Shown: piece by piece, positions 9,660-22,332 of the stretch
How the letters are laid out: the number at the start of each line of letters is the position of its first letter
How positions within the stretch are numbered: position 1 is the first letter of the stretch
Source of the DNA: Leptobrachium leishanense
Lineage: Eukaryota > Chordata > Amphibia > Anura > Megophryidae
Length of the DNA stretch: 64,000 nucleotides
Reading direction: 5' to 3'
Assembly: GCA_009667805.1 (NCBI GenBank)
Contig: CM019067.1
Location: 164,845,073 to 164,909,072, forward strand
The notes under the pieces: generated by a model
Told to the model about the DNA's origin: nothing
Database searches by the model: none
The model's input: the letters and a program-made list of their open reading frames with translations, nothing else
Made by a program: the position numbers and the translations under genes

Positions 9660-12609
9660 CAGCAGTGCACCTAGCCTACAACTATTCCAATACCAGTTGC
9701 CAGATAGTCAGTCTAACCTTAAGCCACTGACACGTTTGAAAGAGCATCAGTCTATTAAAAGAGGAGCAGCTCTGGGTTTCATTAGGTAGGACTCTCCTTA
9801 CTAGAGATGCCTTGACGGGGCAGGTGAGCTTACACTTTAATGGCCATTCGTAAACCAAAACTGCTGATTGTGTTTTGTTTCACATGGGGCTATATATTGT
9901 TATGTTTTAAACATGAACTGGCAACAGGTTTCACTAAAATTCTTTGGTGTACAACTTTGCTTATCGCAAATTATTGTTATACACAGTATTACTTTCATAT
10001 GTTCTGATTAGTCCTGTCAAAAGTATTTTTTTATCAATTTCATATATATTATATTGTATGTATTGGATTTTATTGAAATCAGGCACATACTGTATTAGGT
10101 TGCTATATATTGTATGGTAAGCTGAATTGCAACTTAAAACCCACAATATTCACTTGGATCCACAGCATCTCACTTACAGTACAGGCAGCTTAACTCATGG
10201 GCTAGGTTGTGTTTACCTGCCACTGCTAAAAAAAAATTTACTTTACAATACTTTGAACCAATTTCAAAAGTGCAAAAAGGCAATAAACTCTGCTACTAAT
10301 ACCACTACATGAAAACAAGTCAAAGCAAGCAAAATGTCTAAATGCTATAAACTCAAGAGTCTCATGAAAATGAAGCACTTCAATAGTGGCTTGTGAATGA
10401 AAATGAGCAAATCACAAAAAACAGAAAATTCCATTGTAAGGCCAATCAAATAAGGTTAATCAATCCCTTCCCTACCAAGGGATGTTGCTATCTACTGGCC
10501 AAAAGGTGTTACTGCAGTTCTGGTCTCTGTGCAGCATCAGCCAGGAAGATTTCATTGATACATATTCCAAGCTGGTTTTAAAACATGTTATTACTTCAAG
10601 TATCATGCTAACAGTACTGAAACTTTAGGAGCATGTTCTGGAGCTCAAACGCAAAGTTTTTCTTTTGCAACTAACGCATTTCATTTGCAATGATACATCA
10701 TAGCTTCTGATCGTAATTTCATAATCCTGGGTGCTGTGTCTGCTGCTGATCATGTAAACATGATTAGAGTAGTGAAAAGGTTAAGGTAAAAATCAACAGG
10801 TAATAAAATAAGACATAAGTTCTGAGTATCACATGATGCCCATGTGTAGGGTGAGGGACTATAACAAGTCTCTACATTTGAATTATCTTCCCTCACCTGT
10901 CACATATGGCTTGGCACTGGCGGGTAGACACATGTCTATCCCCATATCTCTTGCTTCCCATATGATGCACAAGGGTTGGTGGGCAGGGTGCAGGGCTATG
11001 ACCTGATGAGTCGTTAGTATGTAAGCCCAGCAGCGCAGGATATGTAGTGGTTCTTATGAATTTTATTAAATTTAAAATGTGTCATTTTCAATGTGTATAT
11101 TGTGTGAAAAAACTTTTTTTCCTCTTAGGAATAATATCCTGCGGCAAACCTTTACTGAGAAAAATTCTTAATTGCTCTAAGGATTAATGGGCTGTTAAGG
11201 AGAGTTTTACATGTACAGTAGTTGTTTATACTTTGATCTATAAGGATTGTTGCTCACCCTTTACAGTATCTTCCCTTTACATATACCCAGCCATGTTTTC
11301 AGATAAGCCTTACCTATATTTTCAATCATACATGGGACCAATTTATTGTGCACCATGGCCGCTTTATTTTTTTATACGATTGGCTCGCTTTGTTATATAT
11401 AAGTACGTTTAAATTGCACAGCAATTGCTTGTTTTAGTAATCTATCCTACAATAGCGATGTTTGTATTCCATCTCTCCATTATCAAGTCATATATCCGCA
11501 AAGCAATGTTTATTCTATCTAGTCCGGGTTTTACTTAAGAATCATATTTGTCAGGTAACATCTATTGCCTGTATGGATTTTGTACATGTGAATAAATTAG
11601 CGATCCGATTATGTACTCGATGCAGATAGGAGTGGGCTCATTCCCAGTAATAATAAAATCATAATTGTAGTCCAATATAGATTTGACATATTTTCTAAAA
11701 CTGGTCTCATCATTCATTGTCTACAATAAAATTAAATGACATTCAAATGACCTTTTTCTTTTAAAGTGCAGCAATCCCACTGGTGGTTTTTTTTAATCTA
11801 TTTTTTTTTCTTCTAAAGAAAACCAAAACATCTATAGATTTATCTCATTAGCACAGCATCTCATTCTGCTCCTTTAAAATATTTAAGCATAGACATAGAT
11901 TGAATTTCAATATATATTTATAAAATTAATAGATATTTGTGCAACTGAGCTGGACATGCCAAGAAACGTTGTGATAATTTATCGGTTAATATATAAGAAA
12001 GTCATTATTTCATATAAAACACAGCAAATATTTCAGACTCTGTTTTCTAGAAAATATCACGATCCTTTGTAAAATGACAAATATGACAGACCTTTTCTGA
12101 AACATGTCCACTTTTTTTAGTCTAAAATCTAAATAAATTATATATTGGTTAATAATGAATGGTATTGATCAAATAACATCAGCTATACACAAAGGCCCAC
12201 AGTACTGCTGTAAAACTTAAAAGTAGATATGCTCCAGTGGGTATGTGTTTCTTTCTGAACAAACTATTAGAAGCAATAAAGAAGAATTGATTTATTTATG
12301 AAGTTGTATAGCCCATCCATGTTATAGAACTCTTCAGCTGACCTCAGAATTGGAGCAAGGCAATTTCATGCTATTTTTGTTTGTGTTTTTAACTTGGAAC
12401 TAATCTGTGAAACTACTTTTAAGTGAGGAGATGCAATTTTCTTGAAAGCTTCAGGTGTTTTCTGCCAACTTCAATCACACTTTTAAAGCACATACAGAGG
12501 TCACCTAAAATCTGAATCACCAAATAGTTACTTTATATCAAGCACATTTTTGTCATAAATCAGTATTTATAACTTGTGTATTAAAAACAATTACAGTCTA
12601 GATTGTAAA
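9660..12609. other. 2.9 kb AT-rich non-coding sequence
   Basis: Both strands have only short open frames with no family resemblance. No paired termini were seen. This may be old unique intergenic DNA. Confidence 0.5.
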
Positions 12610-12612
12610 TTC

Positions 12613-12720
12613 CAGCTGGGTGGAGTAGAGGTAACATGACTGCTCTATAACTGGAGACACAGGTTCGAATCCTGGCCAGAGCACCTCTCCAGTAAGTGTC
12701 CTTGGGCAAGACAACTAACT
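12613..12720 (+). repeat. tRNA-derived SINE fragment
   Basis: A tRNA-like head carries a clear B box (GGTTCGAATCC, inside 12662-12680) and an A-box-like TGGAGTAGAGG stretch upstream. It is followed by GTCCTTGGGCAAGACAACTAAC, which resembles the conserved tail region of MIR/V-SINE-type elements. It is not a functional tRNA gene, because no acceptor stem closes around it. Confidence 0.6.
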
Positions 12721-12754
12721 ATGGAACCCCGCTGGTGTCAGGAGGAGAAAAAAA

Positions 12755-12822
12755 ATTTAACTCGTGGGAACGATTTAGCAGATCATGGGGACGATCCGCT
12801 AAATCGTTCCCACGAGTTAAAT
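12755..12822. repeat. 25-bp perfect inverted repeat
   Basis: The arms at 12755-12779 and 12798-12822 (ATTTAACTCGTGGGAACGAT... and its complement) are separated by 18 bases, forming a strong hairpin. Confidence 0.85.
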
Positions 12823-12957
12823 GTTTTTTCCTTCTGCATGCGCACGCAAAAGACAGCCAGCGTCTCCTTCCCAAGCCCATCCCCTCCCACCTCAGCAAGT
12901 GCTGCATCTGGTCACAGCTCTCCCTGGCCGGCTGCAGGGCAGTGTTAAGACCCCCAA

Positions 12958-13050
12958 AAGACCCCTGCCTTACAGTGCCGAGCTGGTGGCACAGTGTGTT
13001 AAGCCCCTGTCTGAGAAAGCATGAGGTTCCTGGTTTAATTCTGTATGGCC
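12958..13050 (+). repeat. Second SINE-like, tRNA-related segment
   Basis: GAGCTGGTGGCACAGTGTG followed by GAGGTTCCTGGTTTAATTC has the spacing of degenerate A and B boxes. Support is weak. Confidence 0.3.
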
Positions 13051-13081
13051 ATAGTTTTTTGTATATATATATATATATCTT

Positions 13082-13311
13082 CTCTCTGTCCCTTTTATAC
13101 ATCTTTATAATGCTACTATTATTAGAAGGTTGTATTATAAATAATAGCAGCATTAGAATATTAGGAATAGTAAGTAAATAAAAAAATTGTTTTTTTCTTA
13201 ATAAACGTGCTATTTACTTACTAATCCTAATATATTATAATGCTGCTATTATTTATAATACAACCTTCTAATAATAGTAGCATTATAAAGATGTATAAAA
13301 GGGACAGAGAG
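13082..13311. mobile_element. Foldback (palindromic) element, about 97-bp arms
   Basis: The left arm 13082-13177 (CTCTCTGTCCCTTTTATACA...) is the near-perfect complement of 13211-13311, with a 33-base AT-rich spacer. It abuts the start of the Penelope-like element, so it may be its 5' flank or a separate MITE. Confidence 0.8.
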
Positions 13312-16092
13312 ACGTTTGGTATCACCACAGACTGCTATACTCGTGATTTTGGCATCTGGACTAACACGGCCTACCTAATCTACATTACCATGAAGGATAC
13401 TGCATTTGGCTGCATTGAGAAGCAACTGATCAAACTGACTAGAAGAGACATACAGATTAACAGCGACATATTTTGTCTTACCCAATGTAAAAAGATGAAT
13501 CTTGTCCCTAAGGGACTCCGCATCTGGAACCCACTTTCAACTACCCACAACTCTCGGCATGAGGAAAACATCTGCAAACGCACCAGCGAGAAACTGCGGA
13601 AACACTTAATTCACGTACTTTATGACAAGAAGCAAAAAATCGTTGGGCAGAAAATATCTTTACTGCTCAACCTACAACAAATCCCAAGAGCCAAAGATAT
13701 GGAAACTGAAATGGAATGCCTCTACAAAAAGGAACAACAAAAGTTATCAACAAGAAAAAGAAGAAACTCACAGAACTCCTAGCACACAGGGGTGGCAATT
13801 TTATGCACAAAGACGTCTGGCACAAAAGATCCACTGATGACACCGATAATGACACTGATCAGATCGCCACTACTCACAACGCAATCTCTGGTAAGATTAA
13901 CATTGCTGGCATCAGTGAACCCCCCACAGAGTATTCGGAGATTGTTAACCTTTCCGATCATGAACTGTCCATAACCGTGAAAGCAGTCCTGTCCAAAGGA
14001 CTAACCTCTTTCCCAGCACCAAACTGGAACACATCCAATTATACTAAGACTTGGAGGAGTTCTTTAGAAGACTGAGACTTAAGGAGTTCTTCTTTGACAA
14101 ACATGACAATAATTCTACCATGAACAACAAAGGGAAAGCTACGAACCAAGATTTCACACCTGCAGCAGGACGCAATGACAAATTAGACAACTGTATTGAA
14201 AAATTCCGCATGAGAGTGACATCCCTGGTTACCACACAGCAGCAGCAGAAAAAAAAACACTGAACCTCTTACATGCAGAAAGGATGGCCCTAAACAATCT
14301 ATCCAGCAACAACAACATCATCATCAAGCCAGCCGACAAAGGTGGATCAGTAGTGGTCATGAACATCCAAGACTACATTGCAGAAGGTGACAGACAACTG
14401 TCAGATGAAAACTATTAAAGGAAATTGACTCAAGACCCAATGAAAGAATACAAAACCCAACTTGGCATACTTATCAGGTCCTTCCCCAAACATCTACAGC
14501 ACAAATTGGAGAATCTGGTGCCTTCTAATCCTCGCATGGGCACTTTCTACATGCTGCCCAAAATCCACAAGCCCGGGAACCCAGGACGAACCATTATCAC
14601 AGGTATGGACACACTTACCGTACAAATTTCTGGCCTTATCCTGAAACCCTTAGTAACCAACACTGACATTTATATACAGGACACCACAGACTTTCTCAAC
14701 AAACTTAGAGATATCCAGACTCTACCGGCTGACACTATATTGGTTACTATGGATGTAGAATCCCTATACAGTAACATCCCACACAAAGATGGAATCAATG
14801 CCGGTCTCAAATTTCTCTCCACCCACAATACTCCGCATAAATATGACGGTGAAATTATTACCAAGCTGATTGAATTTATACTCACACACAACTGCTTCAG
14901 CTTCAACAATAACTGCTACCTACAAACGACTGGGACCACTATGGGTAGTAAGATGTCACCACAATACGCCAATCTTTTCATGGCAGATCTAGAACAGAGG
15001 TTCCTGATCACTCAACCTCACAAACCACACAAATATCTACGATACATTGATGACATTTTCATCATATGAACAGAAGGAGAGGAACGCCTTCTAGACTTTC
15101 ACAAGACATTCAATACGTTCCACCCATCGATCAAACTAAAGATGGAGTTTTCCAAGCACAGTGTGAGCTTCCTAGACTGTACCTTATCAGCTGCCAATGG
15201 CATGCTGCACTCATCTATGTACAGGAAACCCACAGACAGGCCCAGCTACCTCCACAATGCCAGCTTTCATCCCAACCACACGAAACAAGGCATCATTTAC
15301 ATCCAGGCCATCAGGTACCACCGAATCTGCTTAGACACTGAGGACAGGGATGAACACCTGAGCAAACTATCTGCATCATTCCAGCGGAAGGGCTATAAGG
15401 AAAGGACAATCTCTAAAAAAATCAAATCTGCCCTGAAAACACTGCGCGAACAGCTGTTGCACTACAAAGAAAAGAAAAACACCACATGGATACCTCTAGT
15501 TGTTTCCTACAACCCAACTCTAGAGGGAATTCGCAAAATCATCAAAGACCTGCAACCACTGGTCACAGAGGACCCTGCGCTCAAAGAAATATTCCCACAG
15601 CCCCCCTTACTGGTATTCAAGCAAACCCCAAACCTGAGGCAAAAACTGGTCCGTCGCAAACTCACCCAGGAACAGGATGACATACAGAATGTGACCAAAT
15701 GCTGCAACAAACCCTGCAGCAAATTGTGCCAACACATATGTGAAAGCAGCACTGCACAGCACAACAACAGCACACACAACATCAAGGGCTCGCCTTTGCA
15801 CGTCTGGCAATGTAGTGTACATGATCCAGTGCATGGCATGTGATAAGGGCTGCTATATTGGTGAAACTAGCTTTAAACTAAATCTCAGGATGAACCAGCA
15901 CAGACACTCCATCAAGAACCATCAGGAAAATACATATTGTACCCCAGTGGGACATCACTTCAATCTACCAGGCCACTCCATCCAAAACCTCAGAATTAAA
16001 ATCCTCAAAGGACATTTTAAAGACCACCGGGAACGCAAAACATACGAAATGAAAATGATCACATATTTCAACAGTATAAAACTAGGACTTAA
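13312..16092 (+). pseudogene. Penelope-like RT + GIY-YIG endonuclease pseudogene
   Basis: The product would copy element RNA and nick target DNA. Segments recognised in order are as follows. The N-terminal region is 13270-13782 and continues in another frame to 14075. IIKPADKGGSVVVMN lies at about 14320-14365, a hallmark just before the RT. RT blocks FYMLPKIHKPGNPGRTII, ILVTMDVESLYSNIP, GTTMGSKMSPQYANLFM and catalytic YIDDIF fall within 14425-15069. The thumb region has SFLDCTLS and YRKPTDRPSYLH (15142-15800). A Cys cluster (CCNKPCSKLCQHIC, about 15701-15741) precedes GIY-YIG motifs VYMIQC..CYIGET at about 15815-15870. At least three frameshifts and stops occur, at about 14075, 14417 and 15069, with another near 15790. 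The Cys cluster before GIY-YIG suggests the Neptune group. The frame resumes after 17324 for about 15 codons. Confidence 0.9.
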
Positions 16093-17324
16093 CCCTTTCG
16101 CTGTTGAGGCTTTTCCCGCCCCTGTGCTGAGGTCATTTTTACTGGTTTTGCTCATCATGTTTAAACGTGTTTTGAAGGCTTATTTTAGTATATGACCCAG
16201 ACATATTATATATTGTTCTTTCCGTCAGACTCGGCAGATTCATAATATGTCATTATTATATGTATACGTCATGACCTGTCTGTATATTATAACAAAAAAT
16301 GCAATAAAAAATGATTTTTCAATAATTTACAATGTGTAAAGTGTTTTTTTTTCACATTTTAACATGCGAGCAATTGCGGTTATATTTTGTATGGGGTGCG
16401 CTTGTTAAAAAAATTAGAGATGGGGTCTCGTTACATTTTTTTTGGGGAAAATTACACGATTTTTAACAAACGCACCGCATACAAAAATCGTTAGTGCAGC
16501 ATCATTGTTCACATTATAATTGAAATGGGAACAATATTGCTGCATTAACAAACCAAGAAAAAGAACTTGTTTATTTTTTTTTTTATAATTTTTTTTTTTA
16601 ATTTTTTTTTTTTTTTTTTAATTTTTTTTTTTTTTACAAACTTTTTCACTTTCGTGTTTGGTATCGTTGGAACGGCCATGCTCTGGCCGATCCAACAATA
16701 CCAAACTTTAACCCCTAGCTGCCACAGATCGGGAGATAGGGAGTTCATTGGAACTCCCTATCTCCACCATTGGTGGCAGCTAGGGGTTAACTCCAGGACT
16801 GGCGTCATCGTGCTATGCATGATGACGCCAGTCCTCAGGGGGAGTTCCTGGAGGCTTGGCCAACATCCAAGATGTCGGCCAGCTCCGGGAAAGGATCACG
16901 AACTGGCGCTTTTCAGCGCCGATTCGTGATCCGGCTCCCCAGGGGTTAATGCCAGGTACCATTTGGAAGGGCAGGCTGTGCCCTTCCAAATGGTGCCTGG
17001 GTTAACCCCCGCAACGCCGCCGATCGGGAGGGAGAGAGGTCCGAAGGACCTCCCCCCCTCCCTTTCAGGCGCCTCCTCCGCACATGCGGGGGGGGCCTGA
17101 ATTAGGTGTCATCGCGCCCCCGCGATGACACCTAATTAGCCCGGCGGCGGTTCCGGATGCTGGGCTGACATCGAGGATGTCAGCCCGCACCGGGGGGGCC
17201 AGCGATCGGCCGGAACCCGGCCGAACGCTGACCCCAAAGGCTGGACGCGCTCAGCGCGTCCACCGCATGGAACGTGACATGCGGTTGGACGTGCTGAGTG
17301 CGTCCATAGCATCGAAGTGGTTAA
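16089..17324. mobile_element. TTAA-flanked GC-palindrome element, copy 1 (complete)
   Basis: This element is bounded by TTAA at 16089-16092 and 17321-17324, precisely splitting a Leu-Asn codon pair of the Penelope ORF. The left end is TTAACCCTTTCGCTGTTGAG; the right end reads, complemented, TTAACCACTTCGATGC. The left half is AT-rich with long T runs (16575-16635). The right half is GC-rich and made of hairpins, for example GATAGGGAGTTC / GAACTCCCTATC at 16734-16762, GGTGTCATCGCG / CGCGATGACACC and GGACGCGCTCAGCGCGTCC. No transposase is present, so it must move in trans. Related copies lie at 25988, 32393, 40649, 42600 and 50961. Confidence 0.88.
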
Positions 17325-17735
17325 TGTAGATTCTGTTTGTTTAACCCATTATAATAACGTCACATAATATTCATAATTCTGGTTGGGGCTTGGTTTTCTT
17401 TCTCCTGTTTTTTTTTTTTTTGTCCTTTCACTTTCTCTTTGAAGTAGTCATGATCTTATCACCGTTGTCTTATGTGCCTGAGACACCTTAATGTTTTTTT
17501 TGCTGTTCTTTTTTTTCTTTTTCCTTCCACTCTGACCATGCCATTTGCGATTCACAACATCTAACACACCCAACCGTGTGCCCGATTAATGTCCCAATGT
17601 TTAATTCTGTGATTCTGATCAGTGAGCTTCCAGACCTGAAGAAGAGAGGATCACTCTCGAAAGCTTGTATTTTAAATGTAACGTTATTCCAATAAAAAAG
17701 GTATCACTACAGACTGCTATACTCATGATTTTTAT

Positions 17736-18298
17736 ATATATCTATATATTTATATTTCAAAAAATTATGGCCACACGGAATGGCCACACATAACTAACTG
17801 TATATACTTGCCTACCCAGGACATACTAGAAACGGAGCAAAATCTCAATGCATCCATTCTGGTAAAATACTTTCTGAATAAAAAAAAAAAACGCAAAGAA
17901 TGGGGCCCTCAAACCCTCCAGTATCTATTTGTCTGATGCCCTGTAAGATTGTACCTGTGTCTTAATTTTACCAATTATACATATGTACAACAATGCGGAA
18001 TATGGTGGCACTTAATTAATAGAGTTTAGTATTAATAATAAAATTCATTCATATTTGACTGACACAACAATGATATTGCAAGCATGCATGGCCTAATCTG
18101 AGAGTCTACCTAAAGTAGATATTAATAAAACACCTATAGAGTTCAGATCAGAATAAGGTTGTGTCAGGGTGGCACCAGGCATGAGCCAAGGTGGGACCCA
18201 GGGTTCGGTTTATATCCCAGGCACTGGGGTTGAACAGGTTAATAAAGGCACTGGATACAATGATGTAGGTATATAAGTATATTGATGCAGTTGATAAA
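17736..18298. other. Spacer, possible LTR-like fragment at its end
   Basis: No gene is seen. TGTCAGGGTGGCACC at about 18163 looks like an LTR start, but no matching end or duplication could be shown. Confidence 0.4.
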
Positions 18299-18889
18299 TA
18301 GGGATGAGCCGAACACCCCCGAGTTCGGTTCGCATTCGAACTTGAACTTTTCAAAAGTTCTCGAACACGAACTCAATACAAGTCAATGGGACTCAAAGTT
18401 CGATTTTTAGAGTGCCCTCCGAGAGGGCATATATGCTAGATATTTGCCATAAAAGGTGTATGGAGGTCCGGGTAGTACCCTGGGGGACAGGAAACAAGGA
18501 CAAAAAGTCTTCAAAAAAACGTTTTTAAAGGCACAGTGAGTTTTCCATGAAATAAGGGTTAAAAATAAACACGAAAAATTCCTTCAAATATCGTGCCTAG
18601 GAGGTCCCCATAACCTGCCCGTGAAGTGGCGGATTTGTAGGATGTATAGAAACATTTAAAAACCAAAAAAGGATGTTTCAAATGACGGTAAATGCTTTTC
18701 CTTTAATCTATTCATAAACAACTGCTTGGGGCGGCAGCCTGTATGAAAAGACATTTTAGGAGGCACAGAAAAAGTTTAGTGATATTTTTTTGGCTAAATT
18801 ATGGTGAAACTTATGCAGGCTTTGGATGTAAGTAACAATAGGTGCTTTAAAATTGGGCCTTTAGCGTCGGCAACAGTGCCGTCACACCG

Positions 18890-19540
18890 TAACCCCTAAG
18901 ATATGAATCTTGTAAAGGCATCAGTGCACTCAAATATTGTGCCTTTGGTGCCAGGCCTGCAAGTGCCATCATACAGTAACCCCTCTGTGGTATTGTGGAA
19001 GAGTGCAGGGGTGGACCATGCGGTCCTTTATTAAAAAGATATGAATCTGATAAAGACGTCAGTGCAGCCAAATACTGTGCCTTTCATGGCAGCAAGTGCC
19101 TTCACGCCGTAACCCTTCTGTGGTATTGTGGAAGAGTGCAGGGTTGGACCCTGCGGTTCAAAAAATTAAAATGATATAAATATGGCACAGGTGTTAGTGC
19201 AGCCAAATACTGTGCCTTTCATGGCAGCAAGTGCCTTCACGCCGTAACCCTTCTGTGGTATTGTGGAAGAGTGCAGGGTTGGACCCTGCGGTTCAAAAAA
19301 TTAAAATGATATAAATATGGCAGAGGTGTTAGTGCAGACAAATATTGTGCCTTTCATGGCAGCAAGTGCCTTCACACCGTAACCCTTTTGTGGTATTGTG
19401 GAAGAGTGCAGGGTTGGACCCTGCGGTTCAAAAAATTAAAATGATATAAATGTGGCACAGGCGTCAGTGCAGCCAAATATTGTGCCTTTCATGGCAGCAA
19501 GTGCCTTCACACTGTAACCCTTTAGTGGTATTGTGGAAGA
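18890..19540. repeat. Subterminal minisatellite, about 125-bp units
   Basis: About five units share GTGCCTTCACGCCGTAACCC, TGTGGTATTGTGGAAGAGTG and GTGCAGCCAAATACTGTGCC. They lie just inside the 3' end of the hAT transposase. The inverted relative at 31200-31400 has fewer units. Confidence 0.88.
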
Positions 19541-19583
19541 GTTCAGTGCTGGAGGTTTTGTGAATGCAGAAGACATCCCCGAT

Positions 19584-22332
19584 CTATTCCATTACGCCAG
19601 CATCAGGGGATTGATAGCTGCTGATCCAGGACTGATTCATTTTTATAAATGTCAGCCGGTCTACAGAGTCGGTGGACAGACGCACTCTTTTGTCTGTGAC
19701 AAAACCTCCAGCGGCACTGAACGTCCTTTCAGAAAGCACGCTAGATGAAGGATAACCTAGTAGCTGCATAGCATATTGGCTAAATTCTGGCCAGTGATCC
19801 AATCTCAAAACCCAGTAAACCAGTGGATCATCTGCTGGAAAGGTATCCAGGTCTGCCCTTGCCCCTAGGTAGTCCTGCACAGTATGGTGAAGACGCTGGC
19901 AATGGGTGCCTACATTTGACGTCCCTGGGCGTCGTGGATTAAAAAAATTTAAAAAGGCATCAGTCAAGCAGCCCTGGCCTTCACCACTATTCCTCTGATC
20001 ATCCGCAGCCTCAGAAGCACCTGTGTCATCACTTGGTAACCTACCAGTGCCTGGAAAGGTGTTACACAAGTGTCGTTTTAGAGCGTCCTCAAGTTTTGTC
20101 ACCCTGTGCTCCCTCTGTGTGGGCAGGATGAGTTCTGCAACTTTACCCTTGTATCGTGGATCAAGAAGGGTTGCCAACCAGTAATGATCCCTCTCCTTGA
20201 TAGCACAAATCCTGGGGTCCTTTAGCAGGCTTTGCAGGATAAGGGAGCCCATGCAGCGTAGGTTGGAGGTGGCATTAGCTTCCGAGTGTTCCTGGTCAAT
20301 GAGGAGGATGACCCCATCGTGCACTTCCTCCTCCCAGCCACGTACTAGTCCTTGTGTTTCTGGGCACACAAAACCCTCCCATTGTGTCACTGATGCATGC
20401 ACTGTCCCTGCTCACCATCCTCATTGCCTCCTCAAATGGTGACAGTACAGAGCATTCATCCTTGATCATCAGCCACTGCGGGGAGGAAAAAAAAACAAGT
20501 TGACCTGAACCTGTCCTTGTGCCATACTCACACAGGTACTCGTTGATGACCCTCTGCTGCTTGTGCAGACGCTGCAGCATTGCTAATGTCGAGTTCCACC
20601 TGGTGGGCATGTCACAGATCAGACGGTTTGTGGGAAGGTGGAATTCTCTTTGAATTTCTGCCAGGTGAACACATGCTGGGAATGACCGTCTGAAGTGGCT
20701 GCAGACTTTTCTGGCCTTGCTGAAAAGCTCTGCCAGCCCTGGGTACCTGGTTAGGAAACACTGTACCACCAGATTTAGGATGTGTGCTAAGCATGGTACA
20801 TGCATCAAATTACCCAGGCGTAGGGTGGAGAGAAGGTTGCTGCCATTATCACAGACGACCATTCCCAGCTGAAGTTGGCGTGGTGTTAACCATCTCTGCA
20901 CCTGCCCCTGCAGAGCTGACAGAATTTCTGGCCCGGTGTGGCTCCTGTCCCCTAAACAAACCAGCTCAAGCACAGTATGGCTTCTTTTTGCTTGAGCTAT
21001 TGCGTATCCCCTGTCAGGCGTCGGTTTAACTGCCACTTCACCAGAGACACAGAAGGAGGAGGAGGAGGAAGAGGGAGAGGTGGTGGTGGAGCAGACAGAC
21101 CTCATACAAGCAGCTTTCTGGAGGCGTGGTGGATGATCAAGCTCCAGCACAGAGCCCCGTCTTGGATCCTTCCCAGCTGCAATCAAAGTTAACCAGTGTG
21201 CCATGAAGGAAATGTAACGACCCTGTCCATGCTTGCTGGACCACGTGTCTAAAGTCAAATGCACCTTGCTGCTGACTGCCTTTCCCAATGACTCAATAAC
21301 ATTGTCTTCCACGTGCTGGTATAGTGCTGGAATGGCCTTCCATGAAAAGTAATGGAGTTTTGGAACATGCCACTGTGGTACAGCACATTCATCAAATTCA
21401 CAGAAGGGAGCAGAGTCCACCAGTTGGAAAGGCAGCAGCTGCAATGCGAGTAATTTTTCTAAGCTGGCATTTAGATGCTGTGCTTGGGGATGGTTGGGAC
21501 TATATTTTTTCTTACACTGCAGCAGCTGGGGCAACGTAATCTGACTGCGTAAATCTTCAGCTGATGAGATGCTGTCACATTGTGAGGAAGGACCTGGTAC
21601 ATCCATTACTGTAGCATCATCCCTGTCAGTGGAGGGTGTAGGCAATGACATGGCAGGACCTACAGTGGGGGTAGAGACAGATGAGGAGGAGGAGGAGCTA
21701 CCCAAAGTTTTGAGCCAACGGGATGCGTGGCAGGAGGTCATATGTCGCCTCAAGCACCTGGTACCCAAGCATCCGTTGTCTTTCCCACGCTTGAGCCTCA
21801 TCTGATATAGATTACAAATAGCAATGGTGGGGTCTGCTGCACATTTCTTAAAGAACTCCCAGACAGCAGAGTTCCTGGATGTGTGCTTTGAGACAAATGC
21901 GCTCTGCACCGGAGCAGCTCTGACATCTGATGCCTTGGACTGGCTAGTGCTACGGTTGGTCATAGAGGATGTTGTGCCTTGTGTTTGTTGTGCCTCCTCC
22001 TCCTCACTTGACTCCTCTGTTCGATCTGGCACCCAGGTGGAGTAAGTGACCTCATCATCATTGTCATCACCCCCTATCTCCTCGTCACTGGAGACAGCTT
22101 GGCAGTATGCTGCAGCTGCTGGGACAACATGAGTGTCAGTTATTTGTGTGCCATCACAGGCACCCCCTTCCTCTAAATTGATTATACTCCCTTCCTCAAC
22201 CTCAGAGATTGAATCAGAGCACTGTACTTGCTGTGCATCCTCAAGCAGCATGTCACTGTCATTGTAGTCAAGCAATTCAGCTGACTCCTCCGTGTGTGAT
22301 AGTGAGGCTACGGCAGGAGTAGCTGTGGACAT
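19584..22332 (-). pseudogene. hAT transposase with one frameshift and a damaged BED finger
   Basis: The product would bind the element ends and catalyse cut-and-paste. The N-terminus (22332 to about 21880) is acidic and low-complexity. A BED zinc finger follows (VWEFFKK..CNLYQMRLKRG..H..H, 21872-21730); its second metal ligand, normally Cys in a C-x2-C pair, is Tyr (CNLY). Catalytic-core motifs are TLDTWSS (about 21235-21263, first Asp), VVCDNGSN..CLAHILNLVV (about 20770-20866, second Asp) and PTRWNST. At 20385-20402 the frame shifts. The second part, 19584-20402, carries LATLLDPRYKGK and the hAT dimerisation block DPLVYWVL..SSSVLSERTFSAAG (catalytic Glu) ..LTFIKMN. The 678- and 272-residue pieces together approximate a full transposase. 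The shift and the Cys loss make activity unlikely. Confidence 0.93.

Larger units (their letters stand above)
13312..17735 (+). mobile_element. Penelope-like retroelement (Neptune-type), broken, with nested TTAA element
   Basis: This element encodes a Penelope-type reverse transcriptase and a C-terminal GIY-YIG endonuclease, interrupted at 16089-17324 by a DNA transposon. A 33-bp segment near its start (13318-13350, GGTATCACCACAGACTGCTA...) is repeated at its 3' end (17700-17733). Such a repeat is expected when a tandem or partial copy forms the pseudo-LTR of Penelope elements. The 3' region (17325-17700) has a hammerhead-like core, CTGAAGA..stem..GAAA, at 17636-17663. The coding frame carries several shifts and stops, so it is inactive. 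Confidence 0.88.

Noticed and set aside
12613..12720. tRNA gene
   Set aside because: The B box is good but no acceptor stem closes, and a SINE-type tail follows.
20784..22045. Plus-strand frames across the hAT transposase
   Set aside because: They are the opposite strand of the transposase and carry no domain.
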